Shown: positions 37,830 to 48,235 of the stretch, piece after piece
How positions within the stretch are numbered: position 1 is the stretch's first letter
How the letters are laid out: each line of letters begins with the position of its first letter
Origin: Qipengyuania sp. ABI-127-1
GTDB taxonomy: Bacteria > Pseudomonadota > Alphaproteobacteria > Sphingomonadales > Sphingomonadaceae
Reading direction: 5' to 3'
Assembly: GCA_022953095.1 (NCBI GenBank)
Contig: JALJCR010000003.1
Span: forward strand, 248,001-312,000
DNA length: 64,000 nucleotides
Made by a program: the position numbers and the translations under genes
The notes under the pieces: generated by a model
The model's database searches: none
Told to the model about the DNA's origin: nothing
What the model saw: only the letters and a program-made list of their open reading frames with translations

Positions 37830-39605
37830 ATGGATACACAGACCCTGATCTATATTTTCGTCGGAATCAGCTTTGCGCTGTATATCGGCATCGCGATCTG
37901 GTCGCGCGCCGGGTCGACGAAGGAATTCTACGTTGCCGGCGGCGGGGTCAACCCGGTCGTCAACGGCATGGCAACGGCGGCTGACTGGATGAGCGCCGCC
38001 AGCTTCATTTCGATGGCGGGCCTGATCGCTTTCCTCGGCTATGATGCATCGGTCTATCTGATGGGCTGGACCGGCGGCTATGTGCTGCTGGCGCTGCTGC
38101 TGGCGCCCTATCTGCGCAAGTTCGGCCAGTTTACCGTGCCCGATTTCATCGGCACGCGGTACTATTCCAAGGCCGCGCGCGTGGTGGCGGTGATTTGCCT
38201 GATTTTCATCAGCTTCACTTACATCGCGGGCCAGATGCGCGGCGTGGGGATCGTCTTCAGCCGCTTTCTCGACGTGCCGATCACGCTGGGCGTCATCATC
38301 GGCATGGCAATCGTCTTCGTCTATGCCGTGCTCGGCGGGATGAAGGGCATCACCTATACGCAGGTGGCGCAATATTGCGTGCTGATATTCGCCTATATGG
38401 TTCCGGCCTTCTTCCTGAGCTTCATGATAACCGGCAATCCAATCCCGCAGATCGGGCTGGGTTCCACGGTGAACGATGGGTCGGGGCTGTATGTGTTGCA
38501 GAAACTCAATCTGGTGCTCACCGATCTGGGCTTCGGGCAATATACCGACGGGTCGAAGAGCATGATCGATGTGTTCTGCATCACGCTGGCGCTGATGGTC
38601 GGTACGGCGGGGCTCCCGCATGTGATCGTGCGGTTCTTCACCGTGCCCAAGGCATCCGATGCCCGCAAATCGGCCGGCTGGGCGCTGGTGTTCATCGCGC
38701 TGCTTTACACCACTGCTCCGGCCGTCGGTGCCTTCGCCCGCCTCAACTTCATCGATACGGTGAACGAGACGAGCTATTCCGAGGCGCCCGGCTGGTTCAA
38801 GAACTGGGAACGCAATGATCTGATCGCTTTCTACGACAAGAACGAAGACGGTGTGATGCAGTATCGCAGCGGAGATTCGATCATCGGTGCCCCCAGCTAT
38901 GCCGAAACGACGGCGGCTGCGGGTCAGCGCGCGCTCAACAACGAACCCGACATGACCAGCGAAAACGAGGTCTATGTCGATCGTGACATCATGGTGCTGG
39001 CCAATCCGGAAATCGGCAATCTGCCGGGCTGGGTGATCGCGCTTGTCGCAGCGGGCGGCCTTGCGGCGGCCTTGTCCACGGCGGCAGGACTGCTGCTGGT
39101 GATATCGAGTTCGGTCAGTCACGATTTGCTCAAATCGACCTTCAAGCCGAACATTTCGGAGAAGGGCGAGTTGTTGGCGGCGCGTGTCGCGGCGACGGCG
39201 GCGATCGTGGTTGCGGGCTATCTCGGCATCTATCCGCCGGGATGGGTGGCGCAGGTGGTCGCCTTCGCCTTCGGTCTGGCTGCGGCCAGCCTGTTCCCGG
39301 CCATCTTCATGGGCATTTTCTCGAAATCCATGAACAAGGAAGGGGCGATTGCGGGCATGGTGACGGGCCTGGCCTTCACCTTCGGCTACATCTTCTACTT
39401 CAAGCTGGCGAACCCGGCGGCGAATGTGGCGGAGAACTGGCTCTTCGGCGTATCGCCCGAAGGGATCGGCGTGGTCGGCATGGTGCTGAACTTCGCCGTC
39501 GCGATCGCGGTGTCGAAGGTAACGGCGAGCCCGCCAATGGAAATCCGCAAGCTGGTGGATTCGATCCGCGTGCCGCGCGGTGCGGGTGATGCCCACGCGC
39601 ACTAG
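37830..39605 (+). CDS. sodium:solute symporter, VC_2705/ActP-like, probably for acetate
   Basis: 591 residues with about 13 membrane helices of the SSS fold. Typical sequence: EFYVAGGGVNPVVNGMATAADWMSAASFISMAGLIAFLGYD near the N-terminus and GGLAAALSTAAGLLLVISSSVSHDL in the C-terminal half. Between helices lies a long loop (about 310-400) with an EF-hand-like sequence DKNEDG (336-341). It works with the DUF4212 protein. An acetate or other monocarboxylate substrate is inferred from the adjacent CrbS, CrbR and Acs genes. A strong terminator follows. Confidence 0.88.
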   Translation: MDTQTLIYIFVGISFALYIGIAIWSRAGSTKEFYVAGGGVNPVVNGMATAADWMSAASFISMAGLIAFLGYDASVYLMGWTGGYVLLALLLAPYLRKFGQFTVPDFIGTRYYSKAARVVAVICLIFISFTYIAGQMRGVGIVFSRFLDVPITLGVIIGMAIVFVYAVLGGMKGITYTQVAQYCVLIFAYMVPAFFLSFMITGNPIPQIGLGSTVNDGSGLYVLQKLNLVLTDLGFGQYTDGSKSMIDVFCITLALMVGTAGLPHVIVRFFTVPKASDARKSAGWALVFIALLYTTAPAVGAFARLNFIDTVNETSYSEAPGWFKNWERNDLIAFYDKNEDGVMQYRSGDSIIGAPSYAETTAAAGQRALNNEPDMTSENEVYVDRDIMVLANPEIGNLPGWVIALVAAGGLAAALSTAAGLLLVISSSVSHDLLKSTFKPNISEKGELLAARVAATAAIVVAGYLGIYPPGWVAQVVAFAFGLAAASLFPAIFMGIFSKSMNKEGAIAGMVTGLAFTFGYIFYFKLANPAANVAENWLFGVSPEGIGVVGMVLNFAVAIAVSKVTASPPMEIRKLVDSIRVPRGAGDAHAH

Positions 39606-39621
39606 GCTCGGGCCGGAGTGA

Positions 39622-39660
39622 AAGGAGGGGGCGGCGCTTCAAGGTGCCGCCCCCTTCCTT
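39622..39660 (+). terminator. intrinsic terminator after the symporter gene
   Basis: GGGGGCGGC (39627-39635) pairs with GCCGCCCCC (39646-39654), and the flanks AAGGA and TTCCTT extend the stem. A short T/C-rich tract follows. It separates the symporter operon from the sensor-kinase gene. Confidence 0.75.
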
Positions 39661-39708
39661 GCATTGCGCGGCGACTGGGATAGTCTGTCTGCGGGAGGGC
39701 AATCGGCC

Positions 39709-42700
39709 ATGCTGTTCGGGACGGCGATCGCTGCCGCGACGCTATATCTTGCTGGCCTGTTCTGGCTGGCCGCGCGCCAGGACCGCGCAGCCGATGCGGG
39801 CAGGACGCTGCCGCCACGCCAGCGCGACTGGGTCTATGGGCTGAGCCTTGCGGTCTATTGCACCAGTTGGACCTTCTTCGGCGGCGTGGGCACTGCGGCC
39901 ACTGCCGGCTGGCACTATCTTTCGATCTATCTGGGGCCGATTCTGGTGTTCACGCTGGGGTTCGGCCTGGTGCGCCGTATCCTGGCGCAGGCCAAGGCGC
40001 AGCATTCCACCTCGATCGCCGATTTTCTATCCGCCCGCTACGGCAAGAGCGCCGTGGTCGCCGCGCTGGTCAGCCTGATCGCAACGGTAGGTTCGCTGCC
40101 CTATATGGCGCTCCAGCTCCAATCCGTCGGTAGCTCTCTGCTCGCTCTCGATCCGGGCCTGGAGGCCAGCGTTACGACCGACGAGCTGGTTCTTCTCGTG
40201 GCGGGCAGCATGGCGCTGTTCGCGATCCTGTTCGGTTCGCGTCGCGGTGACCGGTCGGGTGACAATAGCGGTCTCGTGATAACCATCGCGGTCGAATCGA
40301 TAGTGAAACTCGTTGCCCTGGTGGCGCTTGCCGCCTTTGCGCTGGTTTTGCTGATGCCGACGCCGGAGGCGCCCACGCAGGTGGCATCGCCCTTTTCGGC
40401 TTCCCAGCTCGACGCGCGTTTCGCGATCCTGACGCTGATCGCCGCATGCGCTGCCTTATGCCTTCCCCGCCAGTTTCACATGGCATTCGTCGAGGCGCAG
40501 ACCGATCGGGCGACACCGACCATGCGCTGGCTGTTTCCGGCCTATCTGGTCGTCACATCGCTGGTCATCGTGCCGATCGTACTGGCCGGACTTTCGATCC
40601 TGCCGCAATCGACCAATGCGGACATGATCGTGATGGCTCTGCCGCTTGCCGGTGGCAGCGATGCCCTTGCACTGCTGGTGTTCATCGGCGGCTTTTCCGC
40701 TTCCACCGGAATGATCGTTGTCGCCAGTGTCGCCTTGTCGACGATGATTACCAACGATCTGATTTCGCCGCTGCTGTTCAGGCGCGAACTGACCGGCAGC
40801 GGCGATCGCACTCGCCTTGCTGCACGACTGCTCATGGTCCGGCGCCTGGTCATCGCCGGCCTTCTGTTCTTCGCCTATCTCTTCTATCTGGGGTTCGGAG
40901 CAGCGGCCAATCTGGCCGGCCTTGGCACGCTGGCCTTTGCCGCCACGGCGCAGTTCGCCCCGGGGCTGGTGATCGGCATGACCAATCGCCATGGCAACAA
41001 GGTCGGCATGGTTTCCGGTCTCGCGGCGGGTTTCGCCTGCTGGCTGGTGCTGCTGATCTACCCTGCGGCGACCGGTCAGGCTCCTATCTTCTCGATCCAC
41101 CCAGATATGTTGGTGTCGGGTGTTATCCTCAGCCTTGGGGCGAATGTCGCGGCCTTCTGGTTCGGCTCTGCCGTCGGACGCGAAACGCTGGTCGATGCGG
41201 CACAGGCCGCAGCTTTCGTCGGCGCAGCCGCGCCAGGTGGGAGGCCTGCCTTCACAACCGCCAAGCGGATCGCCGATATCCGCCTGCTGCTCGCTCAATT
41301 CGTCGGGAAAAGGCGCGCGCGGGCTTCGCTCGAGGCCATGGGAACCGGCCTGCGCGACAGCGATCCGGCGAGCCCGGAGATTTTGGGCATGGCCGAACGG
41401 CTCATCGCCGGTGTGGTCGGCAGCTCTTCGGCCCGCATGTTGATGACCAGTTGGTCGCAAGGCGACCCCGTGCCGCTCGAACAGGTCGTGGCGATGTTCG
41501 ACGAAACGAACCGCCGCCTGACTTTCAGCGGCGATCTCCTGCAACTGGCGATCGAGAACATCGATCAGGGGGTGGCGTTGGTCGATGCGGAGATGAAACT
41601 GGTTGCCTGGAACAGCCGGTATCAGGAAATGTTCGCCTTACCCGATCATCTGGCCAGCGTCGGCACATCCATTGCCGACCTCATTCGGTATAATCTCCAG
41701 CAGAGCGGGATGTCCGAAGTGGAGATCGAGGAGCAGGTTGCCCGGCGCCTCGACCACATGCGCGCCGGCCGCCAGCATCGTCTCGAGCGGGAGCAACCCG
41801 ACGGGCGGATCATGCGCATCGTCGGCAATCCGGCACCGGGTGGCGGGTATGTGACCAGTTACAGCGATGTCACAGCCGATCGCAGGGCCGAACAGGCGCT
41901 GGAACAGAAGGTTGCGGACCGGACGCGCCAGTTGAGCGAAGCGAACGCCGCCCTGGAAGCCGCGACACGCTCCAAGACCCGCTTCCTTGCGGCGGCCAGC
42001 CACGACCTGATCCAGCCACTCAACGCCGCGCGTCTGTTCGCGTCCGCGCTAGGCGAAGAGGTGCGCGGACGCGATCAGCTCGTCCGGCTGGTGCGGGATC
42101 TCGATGGCTCGATCAGCTCCGCCGATCGCGTCATTCGCACCTTGCTGGATATTTCGAAACTCGATGGGGGCGGCATCAAGCCGCGGCCCGAACCCGTTGC
42201 GCTCAATGATATTCTCGACGAAATGGAACGCGAATTCGCCGTCCAGGCACGCGACAAGGGCCTCGATTGGCGGCGTGTGCATACCAGTGCCTGGGTGACA
42301 ACCGATCGCGGGTTGCTGACCAGCGTGGTGCGCAATCTCACCAGCAATGCCATCCGTTATACGCGCAAGGGAGGTGTTCTCCTGGGCGTGCGGCGCTCTG
42401 GCGAGGAGGTGGAGCTATGTGTCTACGACACCGGGCCGGGCATTGCGGAAAACGATGTCGAGCGCCTGTTCGGCGAATTCCAGCGGGGCGAGTCCGGCGA
42501 TCGCGAAGGCCTGGGTTTGGGCCTGGCCATTGTCAGGCGTATCGCATCTCTGCTCCGCGTCGAGGTGGTGACCCGTTCGGTCCGGGGATCGGGCAGCCGG
42601 TTCGCCGTGCGGTTGCCGGTGTTGCGCTGGGGGACGCGCGCGGCGCCCGAACGTATGCGACGGGCATCGACTTTGCTCGATGCGAATGTTCTCGTCGTCG

Positions 42701-43080
42701 ACAACGATCCTTCCGCACTCAGCGCCACCGCTGCATTGCTCGGCAAATGGGGCCTTCGGGTCGTCTGCGCATCGGGCAAGCAGGAGGCGCTGGCGGTTGC
42801 GCCCACCGCGCCCGATGTGGTCATCATGGATTTTCGTCTCGATGGCCCCGACCGCGGCGACGGCGTGTTCGAAGAGTTGTGCAAGGTCTGGAAAGCGCGC
42901 CCACCGGCTATTCTGCTGACCGCCGAGGCGGGTGAGGAGACGGGGCAGGCCGCCGCGCGCATGGGGGCCAATCGCCTGCTCAAGCCGTCCTCGCCCGCAG
43001 CCTTGCGCGCGCTGATTTCCGACTGCGTGGCCCGCCGTTCGGCCACAGGTCAGTCCGAAGCGGGTTCGGCCTTTTCCTGA
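39709..43080 (+). CDS. crbS: hybrid sensor histidine kinase with symporter-like membrane domain (CrbS)
   Basis: 1123 residues from the ATG at 39709 (GGAGG upstream). About 1-510 form an SSS-type membrane domain (YCTSWTFFGGVGTAATAGWHYLSIYLGP, STSIADFLSARYGKSA), then a PAS region (EMKLVAWNSRYQEMFALPDHL). HisKA has H765 in FLAAASHDLIQPLNAARLF. HATPase has NLTSNAIRYTRKGGVLLG and GLGLGLAIVRR. A C-terminal receiver has D1041 in VVIMDFRLDGPDRG. This SLC5-PAS-kinase-REC layout beside a NarL-type regulator and acs matches CrbS, the acetate-switch sensor described in Vibrio and Pseudomonas. It probably phosphorylates the convergent CrbR. Confidence 0.9.
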   Translation: MLFGTAIAAATLYLAGLFWLAARQDRAADAGRTLPPRQRDWVYGLSLAVYCTSWTFFGGVGTAATAGWHYLSIYLGPILVFTLGFGLVRRILAQAKAQHSTSIADFLSARYGKSAVVAALVSLIATVGSLPYMALQLQSVGSSLLALDPGLEASVTTDELVLLVAGSMALFAILFGSRRGDRSGDNSGLVITIAVESIVKLVALVALAAFALVLLMPTPEAPTQVASPFSASQLDARFAILTLIAACAALCLPRQFHMAFVEAQTDRATPTMRWLFPAYLVVTSLVIVPIVLAGLSILPQSTNADMIVMALPLAGGSDALALLVFIGGFSASTGMIVVASVALSTMITNDLISPLLFRRELTGSGDRTRLAARLLMVRRLVIAGLLFFAYLFYLGFGAAANLAGLGTLAFAATAQFAPGLVIGMTNRHGNKVGMVSGLAAGFACWLVLLIYPAATGQAPIFSIHPDMLVSGVILSLGANVAAFWFGSAVGRETLVDAAQAAAFVGAAAPGGRPAFTTAKRIADIRLLLAQFVGKRRARASLEAMGTGLRDSDPASPEILGMAERLIAGVVGSSSARMLMTSWSQGDPVPLEQVVAMFDETNRRLTFSGDLLQLAIENIDQGVALVDAEMKLVAWNSRYQEMFALPDHLASVGTSIADLIRYNLQQSGMSEVEIEEQVARRLDHMRAGRQHRLEREQPDGRIMRIVGNPAPGGGYVTSYSDVTADRRAEQALEQKVADRTRQLSEANAALEAATRSKTRFLAAASHDLIQPLNAARLFASALGEEVRGRDQLVRLVRDLDGSISSADRVIRTLLDISKLDGGGIKPRPEPVALNDILDEMEREFAVQARDKGLDWRRVHTSAWVTTDRGLLTSVVRNLTSNAIRYTRKGGVLLGVRRSGEEVELCVYDTGPGIAENDVERLFGEFQRGESGDREGLGLGLAIVRRIASLLRVEVVTRSVRGSGSRFAVRLPVLRWGTRAAPERMRRASTLLDANVLVVDNDPSALSATAALLGKWGLRVVCASGKQEALAVAPTAPDVVIMDFRLDGPDRGDGVFEELCKVWKARPPAILLTAEAGEETGQAAARMGANRLLKPSSPAALRALISDCVARRSATGQSEAGSAFS

Positions 43081-43685
43081 TCGACATCCAATTTGGCGGC
43101 CATCAGCACCGCCTGGGTCCGGTTGACCACGCCAAGCTTGCGGAAAATGGCGGTGATGTGGGCCTTCACCGTCGCTTCGCTGATATCGAGCTCATAGGCG
43201 ATCTGCTTGTTCAGCAGCCCTTCGCTGAGCTGACCGAGAATACGCCTTTGCGCGGGGGTAAGGCTGGCGATCTTCGCCAGATCGTCATCGGTTTGGGCAT
43301 CGTTCGGCGGAAACCAGGGATCCCCTTCGCGAACGCAGGCGAGTGCTTCGCGCATTCGATCCAGGCTGGCCGACTTGGGAATGAACGCGGCTGCGCCGAG
43401 CTGATTGGCAGCCGCATAGACGCGCGGTTCCTCGCTCGCCGAAATGATCGCCACCGGCAGGGCGGGAAAGTCCTGCCGGAAATCCATCAAGGCGGTTAGC
43501 CCGTTGGAATCCTCCATATGCAAGTCGAGCAGCAGGGCTTCGGCCCCGGCCTCGACTTCGCGCCGTGCCTCGCTCGCGCTCGAAGCTTCCACGATCGTCG
43601 CATCGGGCCAGACCTTTGTCACCGCATGAGTCAGTGCCGTGCGGAACAGCGGGTGGTCATCGGCGATGATGATGCGTTGGGCCAT
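43050..43685 (-). CDS. crbR: NarL/LuxR-type response regulator CrbR
   Basis: 211 residues: receiver domain with D54 (LLLDLHMEDSNGLTAL) and a LuxR-type HTH, LTPAQRRILGQLSEGLLNKQIAYELDISEATVKAHITAIFRKLGV. It lies 4 bases after acs on the same strand and is probably co-transcribed with it. It converges with crbS, overlapping its 3' end by 31 bases. In the described CrbS/CrbR systems it activates acs; the same role is inferred here. Confidence 0.9.
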   Translation of the reverse strand: MAQRIIIADDHPLFRTALTHAVTKVWPDATIVEASSASEARREVEAGAEALLLDLHMEDSNGLTALMDFRQDFPALPVAIISASEEPRVYAAANQLGAAAFIPKSASLDRMREALACVREGDPWFPPNDAQTDDDLAKIASLTPAQRRILGQLSEGLLNKQIAYELDISEATVKAHITAIFRKLGVVNRTQAVLMAAKLDVDQEKAEPASD

Positions 43686-43689
43686 AAAC

Positions 43690-45621
43690 TCAGTTGTTTT
43701 GCCTGCCTTCGATCAATCGATCAACCAGGCTGGGGTCGGCGAGCGTCGATGTATCCCCCAATGTGCCGTAATCGTCTTCTGCGATCTTGCGCAGAATCCG
43801 GCGCATGATCTTGCCGCTGCGGGTCTTGGGCAGTCCGTCGGTAAACTGGATATGGTCGGGTGAAGCGATCGGTCCGATTTCGCTGCGCACATGGCCGCGC
43901 AGTTCCGCATAAAGAGCATCGCCGCCTTCCTCGCCCGCGTTGAGCGTGACGTAGCAGTATATACCCTGCCCCTTGATATCGTGCGGATATCCGACCACCG
44001 CGGCCTCGGCGACCTTGGGGTGCAGAACCAGCGCGCTTTCCACTTCGGCGGTACCCATGCGGTGCCCGGATACATTGATGACGTCGTCGACGCGGCCGGT
44101 GATCCAGTAATATTCGTCCTCGTCGCGGCGGCAGCCATCGCCTGTGAAGTACTTGCCCTTGTAGGTGCTGAAATAGGTTTGTTCGAAGCGTCCATGGTCG
44201 CCATAGACCGTGCGTGCCTGGCCGGGCCAGCTATGCGTGATACACAGATTGCCCTCGGTCGCCCCGTCCAGAACCTCGCCTTCGTGGTCGACCAGTTGAG
44301 GGCGTACACCGAAGAAGGGCTTACCCGCACTGCCCGGCTTCATGTCATGCGCCGAAGGCAGGGTCGTGATCATGCAGGCGCCGGTTTCGGTCTGCCACCA
44401 GGTATCGATGATCGGACAGCGTTTTTCTCCAACCACATCGAAATACCAGCGCCACGCCTCGGGATTGATCGGTTCCCCGACTGTGCCCAGCAGCCGTATC
44501 GAGGAGCGATCATGCGCGGTGACGAAGGCATCGCCTTCGCGCATCAGGGCGCGGATCGCGGTCGGCGCGGTATAGAGGATGTTGACCTTGTGCTTTTCCA
44601 CCGTCTGCCAGAAGCGCGAATGGTCGGGATAGCTGGGTATGCCTTCGAAAATCACCTGCGTCGCCCCGTTGAACAGGGGACCGTAGGCGATATAGCTGTG
44701 GCCGGTGACCCACCCGATATCCGCCGTGCACCAGAACACCTCACCGGGCTGATAATCGAAGATGTAATGAAAGGTGGTGGCGGTCCAGACGCCATAGCCG
44801 CCGGTGGTATGCACCACACCCTTCGGCTTGCCGGTCGATCCCGACGTATAGAGGATAAAGAGCGGATCTTCCGCTTTCATAGGTTCGCAGGGGCATTCGG
44901 CATCGCTTGCCACCTCGTGATACCAGTGGTCGCGGCCCGCCGTCATGTCGATGTCCGCGCCGGTGTGGCGAACCACCAGCATCCCGTCGAGCGGCGTATC
45001 GTGATCCGGTTCGGCCAGAGCGGCGTCGACATTCGCCTTGAGCGGGATGTGCTTGCCACCGCGCAGGCCCTCATCGGCGGTGACCACGAAGCGGCTGCCG
45101 CAGCCTTCGATGCGTCCGGCGAGCGCTTCAGGCGAGAAACCGCCGAAGACCACCGAGTGGATCGCGCCAAGACGCGCACAGGCAAGCATGGCGAGCACGC
45201 CTTCCACGATCATGGGCATGTAGATCGTCACGCGATCGCCCTTGCCGACGCCGATAGCCTTGAGCGCATTGGCCATGGCAACGACCTCGCGGTGCAATTG
45301 CCGATAGGTCAGCGTGCGGCCGGGGGATGCGGGATCGTCCGGCTCGAATATCAACGCGGTCTGATCTCCACGCGTCTCCAAGTGCCGGTCCACCGCATTG
45401 TGGCACAGGTTCAGCTCGCCATTGGCGAACCAGGCGATGTCGACCGGATCGAAGGACCATTCGCCCGCCTTGGTGGGAAAGGTCGACCAATCGAGGCGTT
45501 TCGCCTGGTCGAGCCAGAATTCATCCGGCTGCTCGACCGATCGCCGGTACAGCTCCTCATACTCTTCCGAGGTGCAGTGGGTTGCATGGCTGGTTTCTAG
45601 GCGCTGGACGGAATCGAGCAT
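43690..45621 (-). CDS. acs: acetyl-CoA synthetase
   Basis: 643 residues from the ATG at 45621 with AGGGAG upstream. AMP-forming signature [24 protein letters not shown] is present, as are [29 protein letters not shown] and the C-terminal [22 protein letters not shown] with the catalytic, acetylatable lysine (K604). It activates acetate to acetyl-CoA. Gene order acs-crbR with divergent porin and nearby symporter makes an acetate-use unit. Length and motifs are normal. Confidence 0.96.
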   Translation of the reverse strand: MLDSVQRLETSHATHCTSEEYEELYRRSVEQPDEFWLDQAKRLDWSTFPTKAGEWSFDPVDIAWFANGELNLCHNAVDRHLETRGDQTALIFEPDDPASPGRTLTYRQLHREVVAMANALKAIGVGKGDRVTIYMPMIVEGVLAMLACARLGAIHSVVFGGFSPEALAGRIEGCGSRFVVTADEGLRGGKHIPLKANVDAALAEPDHDTPLDGMLVVRHTGADIDMTAGRDHWYHEVASDAECPCEPMKAEDPLFILYTSGSTGKPKGVVHTTGGYGVWTATTFHYIFDYQPGEVFWCTADIGWVTGHSYIAYGPLFNGATQVIFEGIPSYPDHSRFWQTVEKHKVNILYTAPTAIRALMREGDAFVTAHDRSSIRLLGTVGEPINPEAWRWYFDVVGEKRCPIIDTWWQTETGACMITTLPSAHDMKPGSAGKPFFGVRPQLVDHEGEVLDGATEGNLCITHSWPGQARTVYGDHGRFEQTYFSTYKGKYFTGDGCRRDEDEYYWITGRVDDVINVSGHRMGTAEVESALVLHPKVAEAAVVGYPHDIKGQGIYCYVTLNAGEEGGDALYAELRGHVRSEIGPIASPDHIQFTDGLPKTRSGKIMRRILRKIAEDDYGTLGDTSTLADPSLVDRLIEGRQNN

Positions 45622-45764
45622 CGATGATCTCCCTTCATCCTGTTCAATAGCACTCTGCCCCCCATGCGCGCTTTCAGACGAAGGTCTTACGACCATCTGC
45701 CCATTCCCGGCCGGTGCCGGGCGCCGCATACTCGCGACAAAATAGCAGCGAGGGAGGTTGGGAT

Positions 45765-47153
45765 ATGGCACTGAAGGATATCGGAAAATACACCCGTGCG
45801 GCACTGCTTGCCGCGACGTGTCTTACGGCAACGCCGGCGGCGGCCCAGGATGCGAGCGTCGAGGAGCGGCTCGACCGGCTGGAGGCGTTGGTAACAAGCC
45901 TGCTCGAACGGATGGATGCCGAACAAGGGCGAATGGATGCCCGCCAGGCCGAAACGCTCGCCGCGACCGAACAGGCGCTCGCCGAAACGCGCGCCTTGCA
46001 GGAACGCCAGGTGGAACTGGCCGCGCAGATCGACGAGCCGAAGAAACAGGAAGACAAGGGCTTTCGCGTCGGCAACACCACCATCGCCTATGCCGGATAT
46101 GTGAAGCTCGATGCGATCTCGCAGCGTACCAGTGGCGGGCAAATCGGCACCGGCAGTATTGTGCGCGATTTCCTCATTCCCGGTGCTATTCCGGTGGGCG
46201 GCCCCGCGTCGGGATGGGATAGCGATTTCAGCGCGCGGCAATCGCGCCTGATCTTCAAGACCGCCACCGATGTCGGCAACGGGCACGAACTCAACTCGCA
46301 GATCGAGCTCGATTTCATGATTACCCCGGGTGGCGACGAGCGCGTGTCGAACAGCTACCAGCCGCGCCTGCGACAGGCGTTCATAACCTACGACAACTGG
46401 CTCTTCGGCCAGACCTGGTCGACTTTCCAGAATGTCGGCGCGCTGCCCGAGAGCCTGGATTTTGTCGGAACCACCCCGGGCACGGTGTTCGAACGCCAAC
46501 CGATGATCCGTTACACCAAGGGCGGGCTCATGGTCGCCGCCGAACAGGCCGAAACCACTGTCACCGCGCCAGGGGGCGCCCGTGTGCTGGCGGGCGACGA
46601 TACGCTCCCCGATTTCGTGCTCCGCTACAATCTTGCGCGTGACTGGGGCTCGTTCAGCGCCGCCGGGATCGTCCGCAATCTGCGGATTACCGACGATGAT
46701 TTCGGCACGGGTACCGACAGCGCCCTGGGTTATGGGGTCAGCCTGTCGGGCAAGGTCAAGCTCGGCGAACGCGACGACCTGCGCTTCATGGGCACCGTCG
46801 GCGATGGCCTCGGGCGGTATATCGGGCTGAATATCGTCAACGACGCCGCATTGGACCTCAATGGCGATCTCGACCCGATCTTCACCTATTCGGGATTTGC
46901 CGCCTACCGACACGTTTGGTCGGACAAGCTGCGTTCGACGATCGCCGGTTCCTATTTCAAGGCCGACAATCCGGTTCTGCTGACTGGCGGAACCGTGACC
47001 GATGAGAGCTGGAACGTGCTCGCCAACCTGATCTTTTCGCCCGTGCGTCCGGTCGATATCGGCATCGAATACATGTATGCGGAGCGCTCGCTCGAAAACG
47101 GGCTTTCGGGCAATCTGCAGAAAATCCAGGTGTCGACGAAATACTCTTTCTAG
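45765..47153 (+). CDS. DcaP-like trimeric outer-membrane porin
   Basis: 462 residues with GGGAGG before the ATG at 45765. Signal peptide [16 protein letters not shown], an N-terminal coiled coil ([26 protein letters not shown] to [12 protein letters not shown]), and a beta-barrel starting [23 protein letters not shown] and ending VSTKYSF. DcaP-type porins take up small carboxylates. It is divergent from acs with 143 bases between, which implies shared control, probably for acetate or dicarboxylate entry. Confidence 0.85.
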   Translation: MALKDIGKYTRAALLAATCLTATPAAAQDASVEERLDRLEALVTSLLERMDAEQGRMDARQAETLAATEQALAETRALQERQVELAAQIDEPKKQEDKGFRVGNTTIAYAGYVKLDAISQRTSGGQIGTGSIVRDFLIPGAIPVGGPASGWDSDFSARQSRLIFKTATDVGNGHELNSQIELDFMITPGGDERVSNSYQPRLRQAFITYDNWLFGQTWSTFQNVGALPESLDFVGTTPGTVFERQPMIRYTKGGLMVAAEQAETTVTAPGGARVLAGDDTLPDFVLRYNLARDWGSFSAAGIVRNLRITDDDFGTGTDSALGYGVSLSGKVKLGERDDLRFMGTVGDGLGRYIGLNIVNDAALDLNGDLDPIFTYSGFAAYRHVWSDKLRSTIAGSYFKADNPVLLTGGTVTDESWNVLANLIFSPVRPVDIGIEYMYAERSLENGLSGNLQKIQVSTKYSF

Positions 47154-47209
47154 CGCGGGCCAGCCGCCGGTCGATCATCTCATCGGCGACGACTTGGCCA
47201 GCCTGGCGG

Positions 47210-48235
47210 TCACCTTTCGTCGACCGGCGCCAGACCGTCGCTCTCGCTCGGCCAGTCCTCTTCCTCGTCACCGCGTGTCTTCCATAGCGAATAGAGCACA
47301 CCGGCAGCGATCAGGGCGGCGGTCACACCAAGGCTGACCCAGGCAGGGAATTTCTCTCCGCCGAGCAGGAAATCGGCGACAAAGATCTTGCTGCCGATGA
47401 ACACCAGCACGGCTGCCAGGGCATATTTCAGATAGTGGAAGCGGTGAACCATCGCGGCAAGCGCGAAGTAGAGCGCCCGCAGGCCGAGGATCGCGAAAAT
47501 ATTCGAGGTGTAGACGATGAAGGTGTCGGTCGTGATCGCGAAGATCGCAGGAACGCTGTCGACCGCGAAGACCAGATCGGCCAGGTTGATTACCACCAAT
47601 GCCAGCAGCAGCGGGGTTGCGGCGCGGACCATGCGTCCGGTCTTTTCGTCGCGCACCTTGACCAGAAATTTCTGTCCATGGAGTTCGGGCGTCACACGCA
47701 TGTGGCGGCTGATCCAGCGGACTACCGGATTGTTGCCCACGTCCATGGGCTGATCTCCGGCGAAGAACATCTTGATACCGGTGAAAATGAGGAAGGCGGC
47801 GAACAGGTAGAGCACCCAGTAGGCTTCGGCGAGCAGGGCAGCGCCACCCGCGATCATCAGGCCGCGCAGCACGATTACCGCCAGGATGCCCCACAGCAGC
47901 GCGCGATACTGGTACTTCGCGGGAATGGCGAAATAGGTGAAGATCAGGCTGATCACGAAGACATTGTCGATCGACAAAGCCTTTTCGATGAAGAAGCCGG
48001 TGAAATATTCCATACCCGACTGCTCGCCGCGCTCGAACCAGACCCACACGCCGAACAGCAGCGCGACGCTGATATAGAAGCCCGAAAGCTTGAGGCTTTC
48101 GCCGATGCCGAGCTCGCGGTCTTCCTTGTGGAGGAAGCCGAGGTCGAAGGCGGTCAGGACAATGACGATGCCGAGGAAGGCCGCCCAGAACCAGACCGGC
48201 GTGCCGAGCCAGTCGGCCAGGAAGAGATCAGGCAT
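47210..48235 (-). CDS. TerC/Alx-family integral membrane protein
   Basis: 341 residues from the ATG at 48235, overlapping nhaA by 8 bases. About eight to nine membrane helices with the TerC pattern: GFFIEKALSIDNVFVISLIF and LALVVINLADLVFAVDSVPAIFAITTD, where paired acidic residues and Asn are conserved. Linked in other bacteria to tellurite resistance or Mn(II)/pH homeostasis (Alx). The coupling with nhaA suggests ion or pH stress. Confidence 0.9.
   Translation of the reverse strand: MPDLFLADWLGTPVWFWAAFLGIVIVLTAFDLGFLHKEDRELGIGESLKLSGFYISVALLFGVWVWFERGEQSGMEYFTGFFIEKALSIDNVFVISLIFTYFAIPAKYQYRALLWGILAVIVLRGLMIAGGAALLAEAYWVLYLFAAFLIFTGIKMFFAGDQPMDVGNNPVVRWISRHMRVTPELHGQKFLVKVRDEKTGRMVRAATPLLLALVVINLADLVFAVDSVPAIFAITTDTFIVYTSNIFAILGLRALYFALAAMVHRFHYLKYALAAVLVFIGSKIFVADFLLGGEKFPAWVSLGVTAALIAAGVLYSLWKTRGDEEEDWPSESDGLAPVDER

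Noticed and set aside
37758..39602. 614-codon open frame opposite the symporter gene
   Set aside because: The plus strand has an intact sodium symporter; the antisense product is His/Arg-rich without domains.
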